Shown in pieces: positions 22,625 through 31,252 of a DNA stretch of 64,000 nucleotides; position 1 is the stretch's first letter; each line of letters opens with the position of its first letter. A program made the position numbers and the translations under genes. The stretch comes from Companilactobacillus mishanensis (GTDB taxonomy: Bacteria > Bacillota > Bacilli > Lactobacillales > Lactobacillaceae). Where the stretch lies: positions 62,001 through 126,000 of the forward strand of contig NZ_RHON01000004.1 in assembly GCF_003946505.1 (NCBI RefSeq). Direction: 5' to 3'. The notes beneath the pieces were generated by a model. The model was not told the DNA's origin. It searched no databases and saw only the letters and a list, made by a program, of their open reading frames with translations.

Positions 22625-23950
22625 CTAGTTAGTATTTTCGCGAATAGCCTCAGTAATCTTAGTCTCGTTATAACCCAACAAAATCAAAAACATAACAACA
22701 TACAAAACCAAAGGAATCAGGGCATAATTGAGATTGATCGCCGATATTGCACTAGCTGTCTGCACATGATTAGAAGAATAACCTGCAACACTAAGCGATT
22801 CAGCAGTGATCAAACCACCAAGTCCAAGTCCCAGGTTAACTCCGAAATCATCAGTCGAAGCCAGCACACCTTCTGCTTGAATACCCATAGAAGTACCATA
22901 TCTGATAGTGTCCGCGATCATAATTGAAACTAATCCGATGATAAATCCATTACCGATCGAGTTGACGAAGATACCTGTAAATATGGTAGGTAAATTCTGT
23001 GTATAAGCACCGAATGAAATTATTGCTTGTCCGATAAAACCAGTAATGATACCAATCAGCATGGTATTCTTTTTACCGATTTTTGCGGAAACAAAGTAAA
23101 TTGCTACAACACCGAGAAGTGCTGTGAAAGTAAATCCATTAGCAATCGAAACTAGGTTCTCGTCCCTCATAACATATTTAAAGTAGTAGACAGTCGTCTG
23201 ATTCTTGATTGAGGTCGTTAACCAATACAAGAAGATGACGATTGAAATGACGATCCAGGGTTTATTCTGTTTTAACATATTCCAGACGCTCTTGAGTGGT
23301 TGATGGCTGATTGTTTTATCAGTGAAACGCTCTCTGACGTGGAAGAATGTGTTTAAAATCAAGGCTAGGGAAATTATACCGAATAGAATAATTGTTCCTA
23401 AGAAGCCTTTTTGTTGGTCTCCACTGCCAAATAGTTGAACTAATGGCAATGTAAAAACGGCAACGATGATTTGGACAGATGAACCGAAGAATTGTCTGAT
23501 GACACCGAGTAATGTGGTTTCCTGCTCGTTATCAGTCATAGTTGGTAGAATTGACGTGATTGGCAAATTGACAGCTGTGTAGAAGAATCCTAAACCTAGG
23601 TAAGTTACATATGCCCAGACTAATTTTCCGGCATGAGGGAAGAATGTTGGTGTTACGAAAGTTAAAATGGCAAAAATCACATATGGGAAGGCATACCATA
23701 AGAAGAATGGACGACTTTTACCCCAGCGAGATTTAGTATGATCGATCATAATACCGATGATCAAACTTTCGAAAACATCCGCAGTTCTAGCCACAACAAA
23801 AAGAATAGCTACTTCACTTGCGGTCAAACCAAAAACATCTGTGTAGAAAAACAACAGATAAGTAGTCATCATTTGGAAGACTAAATTATCTGCAGCGTCA
23901 CTTAAACCATAACTAATACGTTCAGTTAAAGAAGTTCGCCATTTACTCAT
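22625..23950 (-). CDS. GPH-family (MFS) sugar:cation symporter (441 aa)
   Basis: Twelve predicted membrane segments and the early pattern ERISYGLSDAADNLVFQMMTTYLLFFYTDVFGL, then DHTKSRWGKSRPFFLW, mark the glycoside-pentoside-hexuronide symporter family. It lacks the C-terminal EIIA-like domain of LacS. Substrate not predictable; no glycosidase is adjacent. It is 3 bases downstream of the DUF1440 gene, so the two are one unit. Confidence 0.82.
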   Translation of the reverse strand: MSKWRTSLTERISYGLSDAADNLVFQMMTTYLLFFYTDVFGLTASEVAILFVVARTADVFESLIIGIMIDHTKSRWGKSRPFFLWYAFPYVIFAILTFVTPTFFPHAGKLVWAYVTYLGLGFFYTAVNLPITSILPTMTDNEQETTLLGVIRQFFGSSVQIIVAVFTLPLVQLFGSGDQQKGFLGTIILFGIISLALILNTFFHVRERFTDKTISHQPLKSVWNMLKQNKPWIVISIVIFLYWLTTSIKNQTTVYYFKYVMRDENLVSIANGFTFTALLGVVAIYFVSAKIGKKNTMLIGIITGFIGQAIISFGAYTQNLPTIFTGIFVNSIGNGFIIGLVSIMIADTIRYGTSMGIQAEGVLASTDDFGVNLGLGLGGLITAESLSVAGYSSNHVQTASAISAINLNYALIPLVLYVVMFLILLGYNETKITEAIRENTN

Positions 23951-23953
23951 TGG

Positions 23954-24466
23954 CTATTTCTTCGCAGTCAAACGACGATAAAGTTCACGACCAACAATAT
24001 CGTTAGTCCACATCCAAGCAATGTGGCCAAGTGCTTCAGAAATATGTTCTTCAGTAGGCTGATCTTCAGCAGCAGGGACAGTTTTCATCATTGGCATGAT
24101 ACCGATGTGGAATGCGACCCAAATTGCTAAACCGAAGATTGCGCCAGAGCCGACTCTTAAATAAGGACGGTTTTGTGACAAAACTTCATAAATAATTGCG
24201 AATGAGGTTGAGAAACCGAAGTGCATCAGGTAACTGACCCAAGGCAATTTATGTCCAGAATAAGAATATGTAGCATGAGTAACTTTTTCTGGGATACCAA
24301 ATTGTTGTAGTAGTTTCTGTGGAGGATTAGTAGAATCACGTTCAGCTGTACGTGGTGGTAGCACGTTTTCCCAGCCAAGTTTAACTAATCCAGAGACCAC
24401 ACCTGTAGCAGTGCCGGCAATGACAGCTGCCTTCAGGTCAGTCTTTTGCTTCCTATTAAGTCTCAT
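23954..24466 (-). CDS. YagU / DUF1440-family membrane protein (170 aa)
   Basis: The sequence (TGVVSGLVKLGWENVLPPR near residue 22, SYLMHFGFSTSFAIIYE in the middle, HIAWMWTNDIVGREL at the end) is that of the DUF1440/YagU inner-membrane family, linked in E. coli to acid tolerance. Three to four hydrophobic segments. It precedes the GPH transporter gene by 3 bases. Confidence 0.8.
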   Translation of the reverse strand: MRLNRKQKTDLKAAVIAGTATGVVSGLVKLGWENVLPPRTAERDSTNPPQKLLQQFGIPEKVTHATYSYSGHKLPWVSYLMHFGFSTSFAIIYEVLSQNRPYLRVGSGAIFGLAIWVAFHIGIMPMMKTVPAAEDQPTEEHISEALGHIAWMWTNDIVGRELYRRLTAKK

Positions 24467-24689
24467 AAAAATACCTCCTCAAGCTATTTGTCTTCATTAT
24501 AGAACAAGCTTCAGATACATGCTTCCGTTAAGTTTCAAACTAGGAAAGAATTTCTTACAAAAAGCGGTCATAATTTCTTCATACTTTTAATGAAGATTAT
24601 TCTCAATTAGATAATTATTTGTTCATAATTCGGCGGTATTCTTTATACATAGACAAATAACAGAGAGGTGATAGATGAGACAGACTTCT

Positions 24690-24840
24690 GAAAGTTAAAT
24701 ATCCCCGATAGATATTTTCATAAATTACTTACACAACTTACTAAATATAAATAATCCCTAATAAATATAACTAAATAATATTCCCCCCTAAAAAATATTA
24801 TTTAACCCCTAAATATATATTCCCCTATATATACAAGTAA
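24690..24840. other. AT-rich tract punctuated by short C runs
   Basis: No gene is seen. The plus strand is almost pure A/T interrupted by CCC to CCCCCC at near-regular intervals (for example AATCCCTAATAA, ATTCCCCCCTAA, AACCCCTAAAT). It lies between the DUF1440 gene start and three hairpins. The meaning is unknown. Confidence 0.4.
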
Positions 24841-24870
24841 GCCCGATCGAGCAATCTTTTGGGCCAAATT

Positions 24871-24976
24871 AAAAGAACACCGCATGCGTTGGCATCGGTG
24901 TTCTTTTGTTTTTAGTTGCACTAAGCACCTCTGGTGCGTAGTGCAACTTATGTCTGTGTGAGAACTCCACACAGAC
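24871..24976. repeat. array of three strong hairpins
   Basis: Hairpin 1 (24871-24907) has a perfect 12-base stem AAAAGAACACCG and T-rich flanks on both sides, so it can terminate both ways. Hairpin 2 (24915-24947) pairs GTTGCACTA..GCACC with GGTGC..TAGTGCAAC. Hairpin 3 (24952-24976) pairs GTCTGTGTG with CACACAGAC. Part of hairpin 2 recurs at 25021-25038. They lie 3' of the MazF-type gene. Confidence 0.6.
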
Positions 24977-25073
24977 GTTCCGTTAAAAAGAAACTAGAGA
25001 GTCAGATCATAAATTAGAATGGTGCATAGTGCGACTTATATATTCGAAAAAAGGTCGACGGAGATGTTTATCA

Positions 25074-25448
25074 TCAAAAAATATTAAAAATATCCTTGAT
25101 TCCGTCTAGTCCAGCAACTTTAACACTATTACTAACATGATCAACTACTTGACCATTTCTAGCTTCAAAATCGTAACCCAATACGCTATTTGTTAAGGCA
25201 TACCCAGATATTTTATTGGTAGAAATTTTGATGGCAGTTGGATAATTATTGGGAATTTTCGAAGTAATAGGAAAACCGACAATCATTCCAGTCAACTGAT
25301 TATAAATATCAGAACTCATCACTAGCATAGGACGTCTAATATTGTTCGAATTCGGATCGTGTCCACCATACTCGTGTCCCGCATGTGGTTCAAAATTTAT
25401 CCAAATAAGATCACCTTGCTTTGGGGATGTTCTATTATTTCCAAGCAT
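25074..25448 (-). CDS. MazF/PemK-family toxin (124 aa)
   Basis: An endoribonuclease-type toxin: the motifs KQGDLIWINFEPHAGHE, RRPMLVMSSDIYNQ and VGFPITSK are typical of the MazF/PemK fold, which cuts mRNA at short sequences. It overlaps the antitoxin gene by 14 bases, giving coupled translation. Length normal. Confidence 0.88.
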   Translation of the reverse strand: MLGNNRTSPKQGDLIWINFEPHAGHEYGGHDPNSNNIRRPMLVMSSDIYNQLTGMIVGFPITSKIPNNYPTAIKISTNKISGYALTNSVLGYDFEARNGQVVDHVSNSVKVAGLDGIKDIFNIF

Positions 25449-25674
25449 CTTCTTTACCTATTGGATTACCATTATCGCCTATACCCATCTCTTTCATTGC
25501 TGATCTAAAATCGTAATCTTTGTTGGCTTCGTATACATTCTCGTGTACAGGGATGAATGATAATATTCCATTTTCATCAATCATAGGCTTGTATTCCTCA
25601 TTTTCCTTAACATTGAAGCTAGCAGGTATAGTTATCATCAAAGAATTTCCTTGTTTTCTCGTTTTAACTGTCAT
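25435..25674 (-). CDS. MazE/AbrB-type antitoxin (79 aa)
   Basis: The start MTVKTRKQGNSLMITIPASFNV is an AbrB/SpoVT swapped-hairpin DNA-binding domain. The acidic C-terminal half (YDFRSAMKEMGIGD) is the usual toxin-binding tail. The ATG at 25674 lies after GGAGG with 8 bases spacing. A palindrome (25698-25717) next to the -10 box suggests autorepression. Confidence 0.85.
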   Translation of the reverse strand: MTVKTRKQGNSLMITIPASFNVKENEEYKPMIDENGILSFIPVHENVYEANKDYDFRSAMKEMGIGDNGNPIGKEDAWK

Positions 25675-25697
25675 TTGACTAACCTCCAATTGTTAAT

Positions 25698-25717
25698 GTA
25701 ATTATACATGTAATTAC
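25698..25717 (-). promoter_or_regulatory. MazE operator candidate
   Basis: GTAATTA-tacatg-TAATTAC is a 7-6-7 palindrome overlapping a TATAAT box on the minus strand, 24 bases before the antitoxin start. Confidence 0.55.
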
Positions 25718-25793
25718 GGATATATACCATAGTTATGTATAAGGTAAATTACGTACATTTAATAAATTTATTCTGAAAATTCTTAAATCTTTT

Positions 25794-25889
25794 TTGGAAC
25801 CATACTTCCAATTTTCACTTAATTTCCAAATTTTGGAACTATACTTCCAATTATTCAAAAAATCCATAATTTTGGAAGTATGTTTCCAA
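25794..25889 (+). promoter_or_regulatory. three phased TTGGAA-N6-TTCCAA palindromes
   Basis: Perfect-arm palindromes lie at 25794-25811, 25833-25850 and 25872-25889. The starts are exactly 39 bases apart each time. They precede the SDR gene at 26002 by 110-210 bases. An operator array for an unidentified regulator is inferred. Confidence 0.6.
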
Positions 25890-26001
25890 TTACACCATGC
25901 TTAAAAAGCATAGAAATATATAAAAATAAGGTATTAGACATATATATAGAATGGACTTAATCTAATACTTGTAAATTAAGTGAACGAGAGGAATTTTAAA
26001 T

Positions 26002-26745
26002 ATGATTGAAAATAAGGTAGTAGTAATTACAGGGGCATCAAGTGGTATTGGTGCCGCAACAGCAATTCTTTTAGCTAAGAAGGGTGCCAAATTAGTATTG
26101 GGCGCACGTCGTGAAGATAAGTTGCAACAATTGGTCAATAGAATTGAGCAAGATGGCGGAGAAGCCGTCTATCAAGTAACTGATGTTGTTGATCCAGACG
26201 ACAATAAGGCCTTAGTTGAAAAAGCTAAGAGTACTTTTGGCAAAGTAGATGTCATCTTCTTAAACGCGGGATTGATGCCAAATTCACCACTTTCAGAATT
26301 GAAGACAGACGAATGGAATCGTATGGTCGACGTTAATATCAAAGGTGTGCTAAATGGTATTGCCGCTGTATTGCCAACTTTTAAAGAACAAAAATCAGGT
26401 CACGTTATTGCAACTTCATCTGTTGCCGGCTTGAAAGCTTATCCTGGTGGAGCTGTATATGGTGCTACTAAGTGGGCAGTCAAAGACTTGATGGAAGTTC
26501 TCCGTATGGAATCCGCTCAGGAAAATTCACATATCAGAACAGCAACGATTTATCCTGCCGCTATCAAGACAGAATTATTGGACACTATCACCGATCCAGA
26601 ATCAGCCAAAGGGATGGAACAAGTTTATAACCAATATGAAATCGGACCTGACCGTATTGCGAATGTTGTCGCATTTGCTATCGATCAGCCAGATGATACA
26701 AATGTTAACGAATTTACCGTTGGTCCCACAGACCAACCTTGGTAA
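26002..26745 (+). CDS. short-chain dehydrogenase/reductase (247 aa)
   Basis: Classical SDR with TGASSGIGAAT (cofactor loop), LGARRED (NADP-type Arg), NAG, TSSVAG and the YGATK active site. It is close in sequence to the SDR at 46177 (both have MxxNKVVVITGASSGIG and end with PTDQPW/STNQPDY). GAGAGGAATTT precedes the ATG. Twelve bases on is a DUF2255 gene, probably co-transcribed. Confidence 0.9.
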   Translation: MIENKVVVITGASSGIGAATAILLAKKGAKLVLGARREDKLQQLVNRIEQDGGEAVYQVTDVVDPDDNKALVEKAKSTFGKVDVIFLNAGLMPNSPLSELKTDEWNRMVDVNIKGVLNGIAAVLPTFKEQKSGHVIATSSVAGLKAYPGGAVYGATKWAVKDLMEVLRMESAQENSHIRTATIYPAAIKTELLDTITDPESAKGMEQVYNQYEIGPDRIANVVAFAIDQPDDTNVNEFTVGPTDQPW

Positions 26746-26757
26746 TGTGGAAATCTT

Positions 26758-27147
26758 ATGACGAAAAATAATAATGAGGTTTGGACTTTGAAACAGCTAA
26801 AGGATTTTTCAACCGCAGATGATATGAGAATCTCACCGTTTTATAGCGATGGAAAAACATATGGAACACCAACGTGGATCTGGTCAGTTGTTGTGAATGA
26901 TCAGTTGTACGTCAGAGCATGGAATGGTCAGAATTCTCGATGGTATCGTTCTGCTGTTCAACAAAGAGCTGGCAGAATGTATCTGGCTGGTAAGAATTTT
27001 GAAATCAGTTTTAGAGAGGTAGCTGATACAGAGCTAAATGATAAAGTCGATGCTGCATATCGTAAGAAATATGCTGGGAGTGCTTATTTAGATTCGATGG
27101 TCCAAGCAAGACCTAAAAGTTCGACATTAAATATTATCCCAAGATAA
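26758..27147 (+). CDS. DUF2255-family protein (129 aa)
   Basis: The pattern DDMRISPFYSDGKTYGTPTWIWSVVVNDQLYVRAWNGQNSRWY is that of the DUF2255 family, small single-domain proteins often paired with oxidoreductases; some resemble flavin-reductase-like barrels. It follows the SDR gene by 12 bases. Confidence 0.75.
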   Translation: MTKNNNEVWTLKQLKDFSTADDMRISPFYSDGKTYGTPTWIWSVVVNDQLYVRAWNGQNSRWYRSAVQQRAGRMYLAGKNFEISFREVADTELNDKVDAAYRKKYAGSAYLDSMVQARPKSSTLNIIPR

Positions 27148-27356
27148 ATTTAAACTTGCCAACTGTCTTAAAAACGTTGAGGTAAACATCCATGCAGACT
27201 GTTATAACAGGGATATTTGATGAGCACTTACTCAGTAAACAATTGATTTCTCAAATGAGATAAGTACCTACAGACATTACTTTTGAATATAATTTCAGCA
27301 TTCGGATAAATGCAAGTATACTAAGCATACATAATTGAAGGCGGGGTATTCTTTTG

Positions 27357-27686
27357 ATGAAGAAGTATATGTTGGAGATTTTTGTGGGTCATGGAGGGGA
27401 ATGCATAGTATATTTTCATGATGTTTCGAGTGTTGTAATTGAAGACGCAAGCTTAAGTATTAATCAAATAGTCAATGATCTGGACCAATTTTACAGACTT
27501 GTTTTTGAAAAAGAGCAAATAATAATTTTAGGAAATAATGGAAGTAAAATAATAATTAATTCGAATAGTTACTATTCCGTTGGAGCCATTGTTGAAGAGG
27601 ACGCAACACGTTCCGTAATTTATAGGAATCGGAAAAAAGAGCAGCAAGAAAGCAATTCATTGATTTTTCAAACTTATCAAGATTAA
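27357..27686 (+). CDS. unrecognised protein (109 aa)
   Basis: The ATG at 27357 is preferred to the adjacent TTG; GGCGGGG lies upstream. The product alternates beta-like hydrophobic strands (MLEIFVGHGGECIVYFHDVSSVVIED, IIILGNNGSKIIINSN) with a charged tail. No family recognised. The first copy of a 67-bp repeat lies just behind it and can fold as its terminator. Confidence 0.6.
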   Translation: MKKYMLEIFVGHGGECIVYFHDVSSVVIEDASLSINQIVNDLDQFYRLVFEKEQIIILGNNGSKIIINSNSYYSVGAIVEEDATRSVIYRNRKKEQQESNSLIFQTYQD

Positions 27687-27696
27687 TCACTTAACA

Positions 27697-27763
27697 TAAA
27701 TTGGAGTTCCATCAATCGTTTCTCGTCCATGAGAGCGACATTGAATCGGAACTCTTTTTTTGT
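27697..27763. repeat. 67-bp direct repeat, left copy
   Basis: Matches 28449-28515 at 64 of 67 positions. It corresponds to the last codons of the PdxR-type gene but here is detached from it. The GAGTTCC and GGAACTC arms followed by seven T make it a terminator for the gene at 27357. The two copies bracket the RelB/YoeB-type genes. Confidence 0.8.
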
Positions 27764-27898
27764 GAATAAATTTAAATAAATAATTCTTCTTTTGCGTAAT
27801 TAAAATATATAGAAGCAAAAGGATGGTAGTAAAGTGATGGTAGTAAAGTGATGTTAATTGGTAGCAACATGATATATACTTGCCGTGAGGTGATTAAA

Positions 27899-28162
27899 AT
27901 GACAAGTAAATCTGATAAAGTTCAAGTTTCTTTTAGAATTGATAAGGATGATAAAGAAAAGGTTATGGAGATATACAATAATCTTGGAATGAGTCTTTCA
28001 ACAGCGTTCAATGTATTTGTGAAACGCAGTATCCTCGAAGGAGGATTTCCGTTTGAAACAAGAGATCCGTTTTATAGCAAGAAAAATATGAACGAACTTG
28101 CCAAGAGAATAGCCCAAGCAAAAAACAATCCAGGAGAGGTTCATCAGCTCCTGGATGACTAA
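27899..28162 (+). CDS. RelB/DinJ-family antitoxin (87 aa)
   Basis: A ribbon-helix-helix N-terminus (VQVSFRIDKDDKEKVMEIYNNLGMSLSTAFNVFVKRSI) is followed by an acidic toxin-binding tail ending HQLLDD. The ATG at 27899 is chosen for its GAGGTGATTAAA ribosome site; an in-frame ATG 51 bases upstream has none. A 14-base tandem repeat (GGTAGTAAAGTGAT twice) lies in the leader. The toxin gene begins 7 bases later. Confidence 0.88.
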   Translation: MTSKSDKVQVSFRIDKDDKEKVMEIYNNLGMSLSTAFNVFVKRSILEGGFPFETRDPFYSKKNMNELAKRIAQAKNNPGEVHQLLDD

Positions 28163-28168
28163 TATGCA

Positions 28169-28438
28169 ATGGATAAAAATAGAAAATTAACGTTTATTGA
28201 TCAGGCATGGAATGAATATGTGTATTGGCAATCCGAAGATAAAAGGACACTTAAAAGAATAAACAATTTGATCAAGTCAATTAAGCGTGACGGATATAAC
28301 GAAGGTATTGGTGAACCCGAATTACTCAAATATGAGGATAATTCTACGTGGTCCAGACGAATTGATAAATATAACAGATTGGTGTATTTAGTTACTGATT
28401 CACATATTAGTATTATTCAATGCAAAGGTCATTATTAA
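28169..28438 (+). CDS. YoeB/Txe-family toxin (89 aa)
   Basis: The sequence KLTFIDQAWNEYVYWQSEDKRTLKRINNLIKSI and the end RLVYLVTDSHISIIQCKGHY are those of YoeB, the ribosome-dependent mRNA endonuclease; the terminal HY is typical. It overlaps the stop of the convergent PdxR-type gene by 4 bases. Partner of the RelB-type gene upstream. Confidence 0.9.
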   Translation: MDKNRKLTFIDQAWNEYVYWQSEDKRTLKRINNLIKSIKRDGYNEGIGEPELLKYEDNSTWSRRIDKYNRLVYLVTDSHISIIQCKGHY

Positions 28439-29835
28439 TTACGCAACCTAAATTGGAGTTCCATCAATCGTTTCTCATCCATGCGAGCAACATTGAATCG
28501 GAACTCTTTTTTTGTTGCCCCATAAACTGTTCCGGGTTTGACTAGAATTTTTTCATCGAGTAATTTATTGAATATATCTGGATCATCTTGAGTTATCCAC
28601 AAGTAGAATCCACCGTCTGGGACTGTGAATTTCCAGTTGGGACGGTATTTATGAAAGATTTCGGCCACAGCTTCACGTCTTGCCTGTAGTTTCTTAGTTA
28701 ATTGAATCAATCCGAGTGAAAACTCTGAACTTGTCAAAGCTGAATTGACCATCTCTTGAGCCAACATGCTTGGTACCATGTCGAGTTGTTTTTGGACTTG
28801 TAATAGTCGTTGTCCGATTGCTTGTGGGGCGATGATCCAGCCTATTCTTGTACTTGAACCCAACAATTTTGAAAGTGAACTGATATAAATCACATTTTCT
28901 GGAGCTAGTGATTTCAAGGTTGGCGTGGAACTTTGGTCATTTATTAACCAGCCAAAAACGTCATCCTCAACGATTGCTACTTGGTATTTTTGGCAAATCT
29001 CTAGGACTTGTTGACGTTGGTTTAGAGTCAGGGTCTCGCCAGTTGGATTTTGGAAAGTCGGATTCAAAATAAGTAATTTTATCCGATGTTTTAGAATGAC
29101 TTCTTCTAAGCGTTTCAGGTCGAATTGACTGTGGATAAGTGGAACTCCGTAAGTATTTATCCCCAGGGTTTGGAAAACGGCGGTGGAATTAAAATATGAC
29201 GGATTCGTAAAGGCGATTGAATCCCCCGCACTCAACAAACTGCTCAATACCAACAAGAGCGATTGTTCAGCACCGCCGGCAATCATGACAGTTTGCTTAT
29301 TCAAATCAATTTTCTGCTGGATTTCTTGTTGACGGGTCAATGTATTGATCAAGTCCAGATATCCGGTTGATGAAGCATGCTTTTGATCCTTTAAATAGGC
29401 TTGCCAATCCAATTTGAAAGTACCCAGATTAGGAATCAATTCTGCTGGCAATTCGTTTGCCGCGCCGTCGATGATATTTTGTGGGTCGAGTATCCGTGCT
29501 TGATTCAATTCTTCTGTCGTTAGGTCGGGATTGGCGTTGGTGGATGACAGTAGTGCTTGCCAATTAATGTTTACAGATAAAGGTTTCAAATGAGGTAGCT
29601 CGGCAACGAAAGTTCCGCTACCTCTTTTTTTGACCAATAAATCTTGCGACGTCAGTTCGGCGATTGCACGGGTAACTGTTGAACGGTCAACATCCAGTAA
29701 CCTTGCCAAATTACGTTCTGCGGGAAGTCGTTGTCCAGGAATGAGCTGATCAGTTTGGATCAAATGCTTGATCAATTGAATGATTGCTTGATATTTAGGT
29801 TTGATATTTGGTAGATCTGCTGACCAGTTGATCAT
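28435..29835 (-). CDS. MocR/PdxR-type GntR regulator with aminotransferase domain (466 aa)
   Basis: A winged helix of the GntR class (about 10-75: LAAERNLARLLDVDRSTVTRAIAEL) is fused to a fold-type I aminotransferase-like domain; SSLSKLLGSSTRIGW holds the PLP lysine. Such MocR proteins sense PLP. It is divergent from a PLP-family kinase and an ECF transporter subunit, matching PdxR control of vitamin B6 salvage. Two direct repeats sit between the genes (29870-29902). Confidence 0.88.
   Translation of the reverse strand: MINWSADLPNIKPKYQAIIQLIKHLIQTDQLIPGQRLPAERNLARLLDVDRSTVTRAIAELTSQDLLVKKRGSGTFVAELPHLKPLSVNINWQALLSSTNANPDLTTEELNQARILDPQNIIDGAANELPAELIPNLGTFKLDWQAYLKDQKHASSTGYLDLINTLTRQQEIQQKIDLNKQTVMIAGGAEQSLLLVLSSLLSAGDSIAFTNPSYFNSTAVFQTLGINTYGVPLIHSQFDLKRLEEVILKHRIKLLILNPTFQNPTGETLTLNQRQQVLEICQKYQVAIVEDDVFGWLINDQSSTPTLKSLAPENVIYISSLSKLLGSSTRIGWIIAPQAIGQRLLQVQKQLDMVPSMLAQEMVNSALTSSEFSLGLIQLTKKLQARREAVAEIFHKYRPNWKFTVPDGGFYLWITQDDPDIFNKLLDEKILVKPGTVYGATKKEFRFNVARMDEKRLMELQFRLRN
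28449..28515. repeat. 67-bp direct repeat, right copy
   Basis: This copy is the coding 3' end of the PdxR-type gene and equals 27697-27763 except for three bases. It can also fold as a terminator for rightward transcription from the toxin gene. Confidence 0.8.
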
Positions 29836-29869
29836 GGCGGACGCCTCCTTGAATTAATTGTTAGTATAC

Positions 29870-29902
29870 TAATTGGCTGGATTAAAAACAATCCAATTGG
29901 CT
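29870..29902. promoter_or_regulatory. direct repeats in the PdxR/kinase intergenic region
   Basis: AATTGGCTG occurs at 29870-29878 and 29894-29902, 24 bases apart, overlapping the likely -35 region of the rightward operon. MocR proteins bind direct repeats, so these are candidate operators. Confidence 0.6.
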
Positions 29903-29954
29903 GTTGTATAGCTAACATTATCTAGGATAATAGAAGAAATTAGGAGGTGATCGT

Positions 29955-30740
29955 GTGGAAAATGTGTTAACAATTGCAGGCTCAGATAGTTTGGCCGGTG
30001 GTGGATTACAAGCTGATTTGAAGACATTTGAAGAATTTAATGTTTTCGGATTGAGTGTGATCACTAGTGTGGCAAATATTTTTCCAGATGACCTCAAAAT
30101 CAATGTTCTCAGTCCCAAGTTGTTGCATGAACAATTAGATTCTGTTACGTCTCAGGTAAAAATAGCAGCGTGCAAAACTGGTCTATTAGGCTCTGTTGAG
30201 AATATTCAATTAGTTGCAGAAATTATCAATGAATGCCAGATTCCCGTGGTAGTTGATCCGGTTTTGGCGTTTAAAGAAGGTACCAGTGATAATGATCCAG
30301 ATTATCTTGAAGCGATGAAGAATGACTTGTTACCACTTGCGACAATTACTACTCCTAACATTTCAGAAGCTGAACAATTGAGTGGTATCAGTATTTCCAG
30401 TAAAGAAGACATTCAATTGGCAGCTACTAAAATTCAACAATTGGGGGTTCTAAATGTCTTGATAAAAGATGGTCGAGAAACTGGTGACGACTACTTATTA
30501 ACTGGAATTGAACAACATTGGATCTCAAGTGAAAAACTGATTTCAAACACTACAAACGGTGCAGGTTGCACACTTTCTGCAGCAATCACCGCCTTACTAT
30601 CACAAAATAAAACAATTTTAGAATCGGTCACGATTGCGAAAAAATTTGTCCACGATGCAATTGAATTAGGGGTGCTGATCGACACAAATTCAGGAAGTGT
30701 TTGGCAAGGTGCCACACGGAAAAAGGGGAACCAAATATGA
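29955..30740 (+). CDS. pdxK: ThiD/PdxK-family kinase, probably pyridoxine kinase (261 aa)
   Basis: A ribokinase-superfamily enzyme of the ThiD-like branch: AGSDSLAGGGLQADLKTFEEF at the start and the TNGAGCTLSAAI anion-hole/catalytic motif near residue 198. In Gram-positive bacteria this branch phosphorylates pyridoxal/pyridoxine or HMP. The adjacent PLP-sensing regulator favours B6. The start is GTG after TAGGAGGTGATC. It overlaps the next gene by 4 bases (ATGA). Confidence 0.8.
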   Translation: MENVLTIAGSDSLAGGGLQADLKTFEEFNVFGLSVITSVANIFPDDLKINVLSPKLLHEQLDSVTSQVKIAACKTGLLGSVENIQLVAEIINECQIPVVVDPVLAFKEGTSDNDPDYLEAMKNDLLPLATITTPNISEAEQLSGISISSKEDIQLAATKIQQLGVLNVLIKDGRETGDDYLLTGIEQHWISSEKLISNTTNGAGCTLSAAITALLSQNKTILESVTIAKKFVHDAIELGVLIDTNSGSVWQGATRKKGNQI

Positions 30741-31246
30741 AACATAAAGACTTATTAAAACAACAAGTTTTGGCGGCAATAATAACAGCCTTAACAGTAG
30801 CGATGTCCATCCTAGTTGTCATTCCAGTACCGGCAACACATGGGCTGGTAACATTGTGTGAAGTAGGAATTTATACTAGTGCAATATTATTCGGAAATCC
30901 GGTCGGATTCATGGTCGGTGGAGCAAGTGGATTCTTGATCGACATCATTTCAGGATATCCAGTCTGGTGCTTATTCTCGTTGGCAATCCATGGCCTACAA
31001 GGATTCACCGTTGCTTTCTTATCTAAAAAACATAAATCAGGAATCATTAATTTATTAATACCGCTATTAGCAGGAAGCGTAATAATGGTAGTCGGATATT
31101 ACCTATCCACAAGTTTGTTATTCGGCTGGCCAGCAGGATTAGCGTCGATTCCAGGAAACTTATTACAAGTTGGATTTGGAATTGTCGTAACAATATTAGT
31201 AGTCGGGAGTTTAAGGAAAATCAAGCCTAACTGGGCTCAGGGGTAA
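30737..31246 (+). CDS. ECF transporter S component, probably for vitamin B6 (169 aa)
   Basis: Five to six hydrophobic segments and the LAAIITALTVAMSILVVIPVPATHG opening fit small ECF substrate-binding subunits (HmpT/PdxU-like). It would work with a shared EcfAAT module encoded elsewhere. ATGA overlap with the kinase gene and the PdxR context suggest pyridoxine or a relative; HMP is the alternative. Confidence 0.75.
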   Translation: MKHKDLLKQQVLAAIITALTVAMSILVVIPVPATHGLVTLCEVGIYTSAILFGNPVGFMVGGASGFLIDIISGYPVWCLFSLAIHGLQGFTVAFLSKKHKSGIINLLIPLLAGSVIMVVGYYLSTSLLFGWPAGLASIPGNLLQVGFGIVVTILVVGSLRKIKPNWAQG

Positions 31247-31252
31247 GGAAAT

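Noticed and set aside
24871..24976. Three hairpins as a CRISPR array
   Set aside because: The stems differ from each other, there are no equal repeats or spacers, and no cas genes are present.
27194..27205. CTGTTATAACAG palindrome as a fourth copy of the 31-bp element
   Set aside because: The centre matches but the CTGGTACATTT half at the fixed distance is missing and it lies about 150 bases from the next start.
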